In this document: piece after piece, positions 56,335-64,000 of the stretch
Numbering within the stretch: the first letter of the stretch is position 1
How the letters are laid out: each line of letters starts with the position of its first letter
Origin: Naasia aerilata
GTDB lineage: Bacteria > Actinomycetota > Actinomycetes > Actinomycetales > Microbacteriaceae
Reading direction: 5' to 3'
Assembly: GCF_030296595.1 (NCBI RefSeq)
Contig: NZ_AP027731.1
Coordinates: 1,488,001-1,552,000 of the forward strand
DNA: 64,000 nt
The notes under the pieces: generated by a model
What the model was told of the DNA's origin: nothing
The model's database searches: none
What the model saw: only the letters and a program-made list of their open reading frames with translations
Position numbers and translations under genes: made by a program

Positions 56335-57764
56335 GTGCCTCTGACCCGTCGTAGCCGGATCACCGCCGCGATCGCCGGCGGGGCCATCGTCTACCTGACG
56401 GCGCTCGGCGGTGCGGTCGCCGGGGGAGCGGCGGTCGCCGGTCCGGGTGCGTCCGAGCCCACTGCGGTCCGGGCGGCGAAGACCGCGCCGAGCCCCTCGG
56501 CCATCCCCACGCCGACGCCGACCCCCATCCCGCGAGCCGTTCCAGCTGCGCCGGCCGCGCCTGCTCCCGTGCGGACCTGCTCGGTCGCCGGCCCGGCATC
56601 CGACTCGCGCCTTGCGAACTTCCAGGCGCGCGTGGTCAACGCGGCCTCCGGGGAGGTCCTCTACGACCGCGGCGGGGACGTGCCGTCCCGGACGGCCAGC
56701 GTGCTCAAGGTCCTGACGAGCGCCGCCGCGCTCAACGTCCTCGGCCCCGACTACCGGCTCACCACGACCGTGGTGCGCGGCAGCGAGCCCGGCACGGTCG
56801 TCCTGGTGGGCGGGGAGACCCCACCCTGTCGAGGACCCCGTCCGGCGACGAGAGCGCCTACGAGGGCGCTCCCCACCTGGACGACCTGGCCGCGCAGGTG
56901 CGCGCCGCGTGGGACTCGGATCCGGCCACGGCAGGCACCCCGATCACGCGCGTGGTGCTCGACTCCTCGTACTTCGGCGGCGACGCCTGGGAGCCGAGCT
57001 GGAACCGCAAGGAGCTGTACGACGGCTACATGCCCGAGATCACGGCGCTCATGGTGGACGGCGACCGCGACGACCCGTACTCGAACGTGTCCGCCCGCAG
57101 CGAGAACCCTGTGCAGCGGGCCGGCGACGCGTTCGCCGCCAAGCTCGGTGGCGTCGCCACGTCCGTCGGAAGCGCTCCCGCCGGCGCACCGGTCCTCGGT
57201 CACGTCGAGTCGCAGCCGGTCTCGACCCTCGTCTACCAGGCGCTCATCGTGTCCGACAACACGCTCGCCGAGGCGCTCGCGCGCGTGACGGCGATCCAGG
57301 CCGGCGCCGGCAACACCTTCGGGTCCCTGCAGCAGGGCATCACCGCCGGCCTCGCGGCCTACGGCCTCGACACGTCCGCGCTTCGGATCGCGGACGGCTC
57401 CGGCCTGAGCGGGAACAACGCCGTGCCGCCGTCGTACTTGACCTCGCTGTTTCTCAAGGTGCAGAACCGGGAGGGCAGCCTCTGGGCCGTCTACGACGGG
57501 CTTCCGGTGTCCGGCGAGGCCGGTTCGCTCCGGTACTCCGACCGTTTCGCAGGAGCCAACTCCCGAGCCGACGGCGCGGTGCACGCCAAGACCGGCTGGA
57601 TCGACGACGGCTACACCCTGTCGGGGATCATCGACGCCGCCGACGGGACTCCGCTCACCTTCGCCATCTACGCCCTAGGCGATGTGAGCGACGACGCGAA
57701 GGAAGCGATCGACACCCTCGCCGCGGCGATCTACGACTGCGGCAACAACCTGTCGAACCAGTAG
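56335..57764 (+). CDS. dacB: D-alanyl-D-alanine carboxypeptidase/endopeptidase, class C PBP4 type (one presumed missing base)
   Basis: 476 aa after adding one G near 56813 (VLVGG|GDPTLSRTPSG). S13-type penicillin-binding protein that trims peptidoglycan stem peptides. N-terminal signal-anchor (ITAAIAGGAIVYLTALGGAVAGG), a Pro-rich linker, SxxK in TASVLKVL, SxN in IVSDNTLAEA and KTG in AVHAKTGWID. GTG start (GTGCCTCTGACC) right after a TAGACT -10-like box at 56324-56329. Two PBP genes thus flank the window's halves (this one and the PASTA PBP at 7.9-10.5 kb). Confidence 0.9.
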
Positions 57765-57900
57765 GCGGGCGCGGGGCTCAGGCGACGCCCGGCGCTGAGC
57801 AGGACGTTCTGCAGACAGCAGGGCCGAACCGGGCGCGAGGGCCTGCGGAGTGCGGGAGGTCCTGCGGAGCGCTGAGGAGCTCGCGCCCGCCCCCGCCGGG

Positions 57901-58737
57901 TCAGAGGGTGACGGTGCCGCGGATGAGCGTGGTGCTCGCGCCGCCGACCCAGATGCTGTCGCCCTCCGGGGTCACCGTCACGCGGCCATCCCGGCCCAGG
58001 GCCGTGCCCTGCCGGGCTGTGTAGGCGTGGTCCGCGAGTCCGGAGGAGAGGAACCAGCGGGCCAGGCCTGCGTTGAGGCTTCCGGTCACCGGGTCCTCGG
58101 GCACGCCGATGCCGGGCACGAAGGCGCGCACCTCCCAGTCGGCGGGGCCGCCCTCCGGGTGTCGACCGGCGGCGCCGACCTTCAGGCTCCCCATGGCTGC
58201 GAAGTCGGGGGTGAGGCCGAGGACGGTCGCCGCGCTGTCGACGAGGACGGCGATCCAGCCGGGGCCGTTGTCCGCCCACTGCACGTCGAGGACGCGGCCC
58301 CGGTCGACACCGAGCGCCTCGACAGCGGCGGCCGCCTCCTCGTCCGTGGCTGGTCCGGACCGGAGCAGCGGCGGGGCGTCGAACGCGATGCCGTCGGCCT
58401 CCACCCGGAGCTGGACGAGTCCGATGCCGCACTCCTGCACGAGCGCGCCCTCCTGCCGGGGAGTTCCGCCCGCCTCCAGCCACGCGTGCGCGCTGCCGAG
58501 GGTGGGGTGGCCGGCGAACGGCAGCTCCCCGCCCGGCGTGAAGATGCGCAGGCGGTAGTCCGCGGCCGGATCCGCGGCAGGCAGCACGAAGGTGGTCTCC
58601 GACAGGTTCGTCCACCGCGCGAACGCCTGCATGTCCTCGTCGGAGACGCCGTCCCCGTCGAGCACCACCGCGACCGGGTTGCCGCGGAGGGGCGCGGCGG
58701 AGAAGACGTCGACCTGGGCGAAGGGGCGGGTGCGCAT
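57901..58737 (-). CDS. PhzF-family isomerase/epimerase-like protein
   Basis: 278 aa, two-domain diaminopimelate-epimerase fold. Start MRTRPFAQVDVFSAAPLRGNP; catalytic Glu in NLSETTFVLP and GGELPFAGHPTLGSAHAWL; GSLNAGLARWF in the second half; C-terminal GGASTTLIRGTV. PhzF isomerises DHHA in phenazine synthesis, but most homologues have unknown substrates. Gene is alone, read against dacB. The 136-bp gap before it (57765-57900) contains GCAGGACG/AGGTCCTGCG-like pieces also present upstream. Confidence 0.88.
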   Translation of the reverse strand: MRTRPFAQVDVFSAAPLRGNPVAVVLDGDGVSDEDMQAFARWTNLSETTFVLPAADPAADYRLRIFTPGGELPFAGHPTLGSAHAWLEAGGTPRQEGALVQECGIGLVQLRVEADGIAFDAPPLLRSGPATDEEAAAAVEALGVDRGRVLDVQWADNGPGWIAVLVDSAATVLGLTPDFAAMGSLKVGAAGRHPEGGPADWEVRAFVPGIGVPEDPVTGSLNAGLARWFLSSGLADHAYTARQGTALGRDGRVTVTPEGDSIWVGGASTTLIRGTVTL

Positions 58738-58794
58738 CCTCCGATTGTGTCCCACCCGCGCCTCGCGCCGCCCCCGCCTTCGACCCTCACCGCG

Positions 58795-58925
58795 CCTCCG
58801 GCAGGACTTCGCGCCCCTCCGGCAGGACTTGGTGCGGCAAGCGGGACGGAACCCCGCCCGGAATCCTGCTTGCGGCACAGAGTCCTGCTGGGGCGCAGTC
58901 CCGCTCGGTTCGCAGTCCTAGGGGA
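58795..58925. repeat. Degenerate short repeat cluster
   Basis: In 130 bp between divergent genes, CAGGACTT occurs at 58802-58809 and 58823-58830 (each within CTCCGGCAGGACTT) and inverted partner forms AGTCCTGCT (58881-58889), CAGTCCCGCT (58896-58905) and CAGTCCTA (58913-58920) follow. Together they can form a long imperfect hairpin. Some related copies (AGCAGGACG, GGTCCTGCG) lie in the gap at 57800-57880. Looks like an intergenic repeat element of REP type. Confidence 0.5.
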
Positions 58926-58976
58926 GGAGCCAGGGGTGCAGGTCGGGAGCGGGCCCACCGTCGTTAGGATTCCGGC

Positions 58977-59555
58977 ATGACCTCGGCGCTGTTCATCATC
59001 GACGTGCAGAACGACTTCACGGAGGGCGGGGCGCTCGGCGTGGAGGGCGGTGCGGCGGTCGCGGCCGGCATCTCCCGCTACCTGGATGAGCATCCAGACG
59101 CCTATGACGTGGTGCTGGCGTCCCGCGACTGGCACGACGGCTCGAACGACAACGGCGGGCACTTCGCGATGGAGGCCGACCCCGACTACGTCGTCACCTG
59201 GCCGCAGCACTGCGTCTCGGGCACGCCGGGGGCGGAGTACCACCCCGATCTGGACACCTCGGATGTCGACGTGCACATCCAGAAGGGTCAGGGCGAGCCC
59301 GCGTACTCGATCTACGAGGGGAAGACCCCGGACGGTGTTCCCCTGAGCGAGGTCCTCGCCGAGCGCGGCGTCACGGACGTCGACGTGGTCGGAATCGCCA
59401 CCGACTACTGCGTCCGCGCCTCCGCGCTGGATGCGGTCAACGACGGCAAGCGCGTCCGGGTGCTGTCCGACCTCATCGCGGGAGTGGCGCCGGACTCGAG
59501 CCAGGCGGCCCTCAAGGAGTTGGAGGCGGCGGGCGTCACCGTCACCCACTCGTAG
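58977..59555 (+). CDS. pncA: Nicotinamidase (isochorismatase family)
   Basis: 192 aa; deaminates nicotinamide to nicotinate for NAD salvage. Catalytic triad Asp9 (FIIDVQND), Lys103 (HIQKGQ), Cys145 (GIATDYCV); metal-binding DWHDG (Asp51, His53) and GGHF. An internal cis-peptide pattern VGIATDYCVRASALDA follows. ATG start 58977. Intact, ends 25 bp before a strong hairpin shared with the opposing ABC gene. Confidence 0.93.
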   Translation: MTSALFIIDVQNDFTEGGALGVEGGAAVAAGISRYLDEHPDAYDVVLASRDWHDGSNDNGGHFAMEADPDYVVTWPQHCVSGTPGAEYHPDLDTSDVDVHIQKGQGEPAYSIYEGKTPDGVPLSEVLAERGVTDVDVVGIATDYCVRASALDAVNDGKRVRVLSDLIAGVAPDSSQAALKELEAAGVTVTHS

Positions 59556-59580
59556 GGCACTCGGGCGCGGCGCAACCGAG

Positions 59581-59618
59581 CGGACGTGTCGCAACGGCGC
59601 ACCGATGCGACACGTCCG
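59581..59618. terminator. Bidirectional terminator between pncA and ABC exporter
   Basis: Perfect 13-bp arms CGGACGTGTCGCA (59581-59593) and TGCGACACGTCCG (59606-59618), 12-nt loop, then a third GATGCGACACG copy. Converging genes on both sides. Confidence 0.8.
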
Positions 59619-59650
59619 GACGGATGCGACACGCCCCGGTGGGCGCCGCG

Positions 59651-61549
59651 TCAGACCAGCAGCTGGTGCTTCGCGAGCTCGCGGTAGACCGGGACGGTCG
59701 CGACCAGCTCCGAGTGCGTGCCGATGCCGAGGACGCGGCCGTGGTCGAGGACCACGATCTGGTCGGAGTCGACGACGGTCGACAGCCGGTGCGCGATCAC
59801 CACGAGCGTGCGGTCCTCGGCGACCGCATCGATCGCCTCGCGCATCCGCTGCTCGTTGACGCCGTCCAGGCTCGAGGTCGACTCGTCGAGGAGCAGGATG
59901 GGCGGCGCCGCGAGCAGGGTCCGCGCGATCGCGAGGCGCTGGCGCTCGCCCCCGGAGAGCATGACGCCGTCCTCGCCGACCTGGGCGTCGAGCCCCGCGG
60001 GGTCGCGCTCGAGCACCTCGACGAGGTTCACGCGGCGCAGGACCTCGACGCAGTCGGCGTCGGTCGCGTTCGGGGCGGCGAGGAGCAGGTTGTCGCGGAG
60101 GCTCCCGGCGAGCACCGGGGCGTCCTGCTCGACGTAGCCGATCTGGCCGCGGAGTGCCTCGCGCGCGAGTCCCCGGATGTCCACGCCGCCCAGGCGGATC
60201 GCCCCGGAGTCCGGGTCGTAGAACCGCTCCATCAGCGAGAGGATCGTGCTCTTGCCCGCGCCCGATGGGCCCACGATGGCCGTCCGGGAGCCGCGCGGCA
60301 CCTCGAAGCTCACTCCGTGCAGGACGGGCTGGCGCACCAGCTCGGGCTCGACGGTCGTCGCGGTCTCGGCGGGCGATGAGGCGGCCGCCGCGCTGGGCCC
60401 CGGCGTCCCGTCCTCCGCCTCGGCGAGCGTGACGTAGCCGAAGCGCACGTCGTCGAACTCGATCGCCGGCGCCTCGGGCCGCATGGTGGCGTTCGCCGCG
60501 CCGACCACGACGGCGAGAGGTGCGATCTCGCGGTCGTGCTCCGCCTCGGTGGGCAGGGCGAGCACCTCCTGGATGCGGCCGAGGGCGCCGAGCGCCTGGT
60601 TGACCGCGGTGATCGCGCCGAAGAACTGCCCGAGCGGAAGGATCATCATGAAGAGGAACAGGATGAACGCGATGAGGTTCGCCACGGTCAGCGCGCCACT
60701 GGCGACGCGGTAGCCGCCGACGCCGAGGACCACCAGGAACGACACCTGCATCGCGACGCTCGCGACCGGCACGATGAGGGCCGAGATGCGGGCGACCTTG
60801 ACCCCCAGCTGCCAGGCGCCCTCCGCCTCGGCCGAGATCGTGGCGATCTCGCGCTCGGTCGCGTTCGCCGCGCGCACCGTGCGGATGGCGCTGATCGCGC
60901 GCTCGACGGCTGCGGCCAGTGCGCCGACCTTGGCCTGCGCCTGGGTGACGGCCGGCCGGATCCGGGCCGAGAGCGTCACGACGGTGACGACCGCGACCGC
61001 CACGACGAGCAGCGTGAGCAGCAGGAGCACCGGGTCGAGGATCGCCATCGCGATGAGAGCACCGGCGAAGGTGATGGCGCCGCCGACCGACTCCACGACG
61101 CCCTGCGTCAGAACCGCGCGCAGCAGGGTGGAGTCGGAGCCGACGCGCGAGACGAGGTCGCCCACCCGGCGCGTGTCGAACTCGCGGATCGGCAGGTGCA
61201 GGAGCCGCGCGACGAGCTGCCGGCGGGAGCTGAGGACGACGCCCTCTCCGGTGCGCTGCAGCAGGTAGTGCTGGTAGCCGCTCATGAAGCCGGAGACGAG
61301 CACGAGGACCACGAGCAGCCAGACGAGGCCGCCGAGCGGGTCGCCCTTCTGGACGACGGAGATGACGCTGCTGACGAGCAGCGGCTGGGCGAGCGAGGCC
61401 AGCGCGCCGAGGACGCTGAGCACCAGGACGAGCGCGAGCACGCGGCGGTGCTCGAACAGATACGGGAGGAGCTGGCGGAAGGAGGCGCGCGGGCCGGCGG
61501 GGGTGGCGCGGCGCCCGAATCGTGAGCGGGGAGCGGCGGGAGAACTCAT
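59651..61549 (-). CDS. ABC exporter, fused membrane/ATPase half-transporter
   Basis: 632 aa, about six membrane helices (to about 330) then an ATPase domain: Walker A GPSGAGKST, Q-loop VEQDAPVL, signature LSGGERQRLAIAR, Walker B ILLLDESTSSLD and the H-loop VIAHRLS. Multidrug/lipid-exporter type acting as a dimer. Reads from the HTH gene 8 bp upstream, so both form one operon whose control probably depends on the two palindromes at 61777-61821. Intact; linker 370-395 is Ala/Ser/Pro-rich. Confidence 0.92.
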   Translation of the reverse strand: MSSPAAPRSRFGRRATPAGPRASFRQLLPYLFEHRRVLALVLVLSVLGALASLAQPLLVSSVISVVQKGDPLGGLVWLLVVLVLVSGFMSGYQHYLLQRTGEGVVLSSRRQLVARLLHLPIREFDTRRVGDLVSRVGSDSTLLRAVLTQGVVESVGGAITFAGALIAMAILDPVLLLLTLLVVAVAVVTVVTLSARIRPAVTQAQAKVGALAAAVERAISAIRTVRAANATEREIATISAEAEGAWQLGVKVARISALIVPVASVAMQVSFLVVLGVGGYRVASGALTVANLIAFILFLFMMILPLGQFFGAITAVNQALGALGRIQEVLALPTEAEHDREIAPLAVVVGAANATMRPEAPAIEFDDVRFGYVTLAEAEDGTPGPSAAAASSPAETATTVEPELVRQPVLHGVSFEVPRGSRTAIVGPSGAGKSTILSLMERFYDPDSGAIRLGGVDIRGLAREALRGQIGYVEQDAPVLAGSLRDNLLLAAPNATDADCVEVLRRVNLVEVLERDPAGLDAQVGEDGVMLSGGERQRLAIARTLLAAPPILLLDESTSSLDGVNEQRMREAIDAVAEDRTLVVIAHRLSTVVDSDQIVVLDHGRVLGIGTHSELVATVPVYRELAKHQLLV

Positions 61550-61556
61550 CGGTTCC

Positions 61557-61772
61557 TCATCTTCTTCCGTACTTCTTGTGTACTGCCTGACGGCTGACGC
61601 CGAGCGCGAGCGCGACGATCTGCCAGGACAGCCCGGCGTTGCGGGCTCGCCGGACGGTCACGGCCTCGACCGCGTCGAGCTCCTTGCGCAGCTCGGCGAT
61701 GGCCCGCAGTGCGGCATAGGGATCGTCCGAGTCGGCGCTGCCCACGAGGGTGCGGATGGAATCGATGCTCAT
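61557..61772 (-). CDS. Small HTH regulator of the ABC exporter
   Basis: 71 aa (MSIDSIRTLVGSADSDDP...). N-terminal half helical (ALRAIAELRKELDAVEAV); C-terminal HTH LSWQIVALALGVSRQAVHKKYGRR, where SRQAVHKKY is a recognition helix close to the one in short 'RNA-polymerase-region-4-like' and MarR/helix proteins. Sits 8 bp before the ABC gene; the palindromes GTCAA-N6-TTGAC and GTCAAC-N4-GTTGAC start 5 bp upstream of its ATG, so it probably autoregulates the operon. Intact. Confidence 0.8.
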   Translation of the reverse strand: MSIDSIRTLVGSADSDDPYAALRAIAELRKELDAVEAVTVRRARNAGLSWQIVALALGVSRQAVHKKYGRR

Positions 61773-61776
61773 GAGT

Positions 61777-61821
61777 GTCAACCGTAATTGACGAGACGAG
61801 CTCGTGTCAACTCAGGTTGAC
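61777..61821. promoter_or_regulatory. Two operator-like palindromes before the HTH-ABC operon
   Basis: GTCAA-CCGTAA-TTGAC (61777-61792) and GTCAACTCAGGTTGAC (61806-61821), centres 29 bp apart, nearly three helical turns, on the same DNA face. They directly precede the small HTH gene on the minus strand; the divergent neighbour is 95 bp away. Confidence 0.7.
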
Positions 61822-61915
61822 GCCGATGCCGACCGCCCAGCGGGGCACGGTCCGGCGGCAAGTGACCGTTGTATCGGGGACTCGAGGCCGGAACGTGCAC
61901 GTCCGCAGCGGATCG

Positions 61916-63292
61916 TCAGGGCGCGAGGGAGCCGGCGCTGCCGAGTTCGGCCTCCTGGGCCTCGCCCGTCAGGTCGGTGTCGCGCGTCTCCTTCGAGAGG
62001 AAGAGCGCGATGAGGGTGATGACCGCGGCTCCGGTCAGGTAGAGGCCGACGAGGAAGATGTTCCCGTCCGCCGACCAGAGGCCGAGCGCCACCGTGGGAG
62101 CCAGCGAGGCGCCGAGGATGCTCGCGACGTTGTAGGAGATCGCCGACCCCGTGTAGCGGGTGTTGGTCGGGAAGAGCTCGGGCAGCAGGGCTCCCATCGG
62201 CCCGAACGTGAGGCCCATGAGCGCGAGACCGGCGATGAGGAAGAACGCCACCACCGAGGAGTCGTTCGCCTGCGCGAACCAGACCTGGAAGGTGAGGCCG
62301 AAGAGCGCGATGAGGATGGTCGTGACGAGAAGGGTGCGGCGCCGGCCGTAGCGGTCGGCGAGGATTCCGGCGACGGGCGTGAGGAGTCCGAAGAACACGA
62401 CCCCGATCAGCAGGAGCACCAGGAACTCGGGCCGCGTGTAGCCGAGGCCCACCTTCGCGCCCGGCGTCGCCTCGGCCGGCGCCGTGCCGTAGGTCAGGGT
62501 GAACGTGGTCATGAAGTAGAAGAGCACGTAGGTGGCGAGCATGATGAACGTGCCGAGGATGAGCGGCCGCCAGCTGTTGCGGATCACGGCGGCGAGCGGC
62601 ACGCGCACGCGCTCGCCACGCTCGAGCGACCTCTGGTAGACGGGCGTCTCGACGAGCTTCAGGCGCACGTAGAGCCCGACGACCACGAGGACCGCGCTGA
62701 GCAGGAACGGGATGCGCCAGCCCCACGCGGCGAACTGGTCCGGCGACATGCTGAGCGACAGGATCAGGAAGAGACCGTTGGCGATGATGAAGCCGATCGG
62801 CGCTCCCAGCTGCGGGAAGGTGCCGTAGATCGCCCGCTTGCGCTGGGGCGCGTTCTCGATCGCGAGCAGCGCGGCGCCGCTCCACTCGCCGCCGAGGCCG
62901 AGGCCCTGGCCGAAGCGCAGGACCGCCAGCGCAGCCGGCGCCGCGATGCCCCAGGCGTCGAACGTCGGCAGGAGGCCGATGAGGAAGGTCGCGATGCCCA
63001 TGACCAGCAGGGACGCGACGAGGGTCACCTTGCGGCCGTGACGATCCCCGAAGTGGCCGAAGATGATCGAGCCGACCGGGCGCGCGAAGAAGGCCAGGGC
63101 GAACGTGACGAACGAGGAGAGCTGCGCGGCCGTCGCGTTCTCGTTGGGGAAGAAGAGGGTGGGGAAGACCAGCACCGCGGCGGTCGCGTAGACGTAGAAG
63201 TCGTAGAACTCGATGCTCGTCCCGATGAGGCTGGCGACGATGACGCGGGAGCGCGGATTGACGGGGACCACGGAGGCGGCTGTCGAGGTCAT
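61916..63292 (-). CDS. MHS-family MFS transporter
   Basis: 458 aa, 12 membrane helices, metabolite:H+ symporter of the ShiA/ProP/KgtP group. Conserved GTSIEFYDFYVYATAA in helix 1, the MFS motif GHFGDRHGRKVT, and GLGLGGEWSGAALLAIE. Substrate is probably a carboxylate or osmolyte; it cannot be told from sequence. ATG at 63292 (MTSTAASVVPVNPRSRV); the frame is open further but not conserved. Convergent with nothing; divergent from rbsK, 105 bp apart. Intact. Confidence 0.9.
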   Translation of the reverse strand: MTSTAASVVPVNPRSRVIVASLIGTSIEFYDFYVYATAAVLVFPTLFFPNENATAAQLSSFVTFALAFFARPVGSIIFGHFGDRHGRKVTLVASLLVMGIATFLIGLLPTFDAWGIAAPAALAVLRFGQGLGLGGEWSGAALLAIENAPQRKRAIYGTFPQLGAPIGFIIANGLFLILSLSMSPDQFAAWGWRIPFLLSAVLVVVGLYVRLKLVETPVYQRSLERGERVRVPLAAVIRNSWRPLILGTFIMLATYVLFYFMTTFTLTYGTAPAEATPGAKVGLGYTRPEFLVLLLIGVVFFGLLTPVAGILADRYGRRRTLLVTTILIALFGLTFQVWFAQANDSSVVAFFLIAGLALMGLTFGPMGALLPELFPTNTRYTGSAISYNVASILGASLAPTVALGLWSADGNIFLVGLYLTGAAVITLIALFLSKETRDTDLTGEAQEAELGSAGSLAP

Positions 63293-63397
63293 GGGGTCCT
63301 GTTCGCGGAAGGGGTGCTGAAGCGTCGGTCGCTCCTGGTCGAGATTCGACCGATCAACGATACGCCCGGCGCGCGCCCCCGCTGGCAGGATGGGGGC

Positions 63398-64000
63398 GTG
63401 GGACGCGTCGTAGTGGTCGGTTCGCTGAACGTCGATTCCGTGGTGACCGTCGAGCGGCACCCGAAGCCGGGGAGACCATCCTCGGCGGCGACCTGCAGAC
63501 CCTGTGGGGTGGCAAGGGCGCGAACCAGGCGGTCGCCGCAGCGCGAGCGGGCGCGAAGGTCGCGATGATCGGCCGCGTCGGCGAGGATCCGTCCGGTGCG
63601 CGCTACCTGGGGCGCCTGGAGGCGTTCGGAATCGACGCCACGGGCATCCGCCGCGATCCTGACACCGTCACGGGGCATGCGGCGATCGCGGTCGCGGCCG
63701 ACGGGGAGAACACCATCATCGTGTCGCCGGGCGCGAACGGGCGGGTCGCGGTCGACGATCTCGGCGACCTCGCGGGGATCGGTCCAGGCGACGTGCTCCT
63801 GGCGCAGCTGGAGCTCGACCTCGGGGTCGTCGCCGAAGCGGTGCGCCGGGCCAGCGCCGCGGGCGCCCGCGTCGTTCTCAATGCCGCGCCGTACGCCGAC
63901 CTGCCGGCCGAGGTGCTCGCGCTCGCGGACCCGGTCGTCGTGAACGAGCACGAGGCCGAGCAGCTGGCCGCAGCCGGGCTCACCGCCCCCTCGCTCCTCG
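63398..64000 (+). CDS. rbsK: Ribokinase, 3' end outside window (one presumed missing base)
   Basis: PfkB-family sugar kinase phosphorylating ribose. GTG start: GRVVVVGSLNVDSVVTVERHPKPGE; the family's N-terminal GGK-G-A-N-Q motif (LWGGKGANQAVAAARAGA) and GRVGEDPSG appear after adding one G near 63470 (KPG|ETILGGDLQTL). DGENTIIVSPGAN and NAAPY..VVNEHEAE are PfkB hallmarks. The frame is open at the right edge, so about the first 200 of about 300 residues are seen. The C-terminal anion-hole and catalytic Asp lie beyond the window. Confidence 0.88.

Overview
The window is chromosomal DNA of a high-GC Gram-positive actinobacterium, most likely Microbacteriaceae (Leifsonia-like). The evidence is GTG starts and 4-bp GTGA/ATGA gene overlaps, a malate:quinone oxidoreductase, an Rpf resuscitation factor, a TadA/DUF4244/TadE pilus island next to topA-tmk-holB, an actinobacterial 6C RNA and an SOS box of the Gram-positive type. 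I see no IS element, prophage gene, CRISPR array or rRNA operon. The family assignment is inference from gene content.

The most important property of the window is technical. About 27 genes that look intact at protein level are broken by what appears to be one missing base each, nearly always in a run of C or G (or next to one). Essential genes are hit (topA twice, holB twice, plus acs and a large PBP). I found no break that clearly needs a base removed, except possibly one in the small gene at 43112-43426. This is the signature of residual indel error in the sequence, so I annotate these as single genes spanning both frames and give the position of each presumed error.

Layout: 1-6.5 kb holds mqo (cut by the left edge), an SOS-box-preceded radical SAM gene, a kinase/degenerate kinase/response regulator operon and tdk. 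6.5-13.3 kb holds tRNA-Pro with a partial downstream duplication, a metallophosphoesterase and a PASTA-type class A PBP on the minus strand, a small gene plus ridA, and acs. 13.4-24.6 kb holds a 6C RNA, a Tad-type pilus gene island interrupted by an MFS gene, then topA-tmk-holB and a secreted tripeptidyl-peptidase-like lipoprotein in one overlapping run. 24.6-37 kb holds a DHA2 exporter with divergent TetR, tRNA-Thr, an rpf gene, an AraC/VOC pair, a sigma factor with Asp23-type envelope stress genes, a histidine-rich CDF metal exporter and assorted small genes. 37-44.4 kb holds a probable synthase-dependent polysaccharide operon (GT2 synthase, HlyD-like protein, GH81 beta-1,3-glucanase lipoprotein), a FAD oxidoreductase pair and a DUF151 protein. 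44.4-52.6 kb holds a membrane glycosyltransferase-like protein, LtrA, an epimerase, a SigK/RskA-like sigma/anti-sigma pair with a secreted lipoprotein downstream, DUF2231, DUF488 and a nitronate monooxygenase. 52.7-64 kb holds a stand-alone CD-NTase (SMODS) homologue with a degraded active site, a ThuA-like protein, a CAP-like secreted protein, an oxidoreductase, a D,D-carboxypeptidase, a PhzF protein, nicotinamidase, an HTH-ABC exporter operon with two operator palindromes, an MHS-family transporter and the start of ribokinase.

The best candidates for something not well described are the degenerate CD-NTase homologue (52.8 kb), the GT2/HlyD/GH81 glucan-type operon (37-41.7 kb) and the kinase/pseudo-kinase/regulator trio (2.7-5.8 kb).
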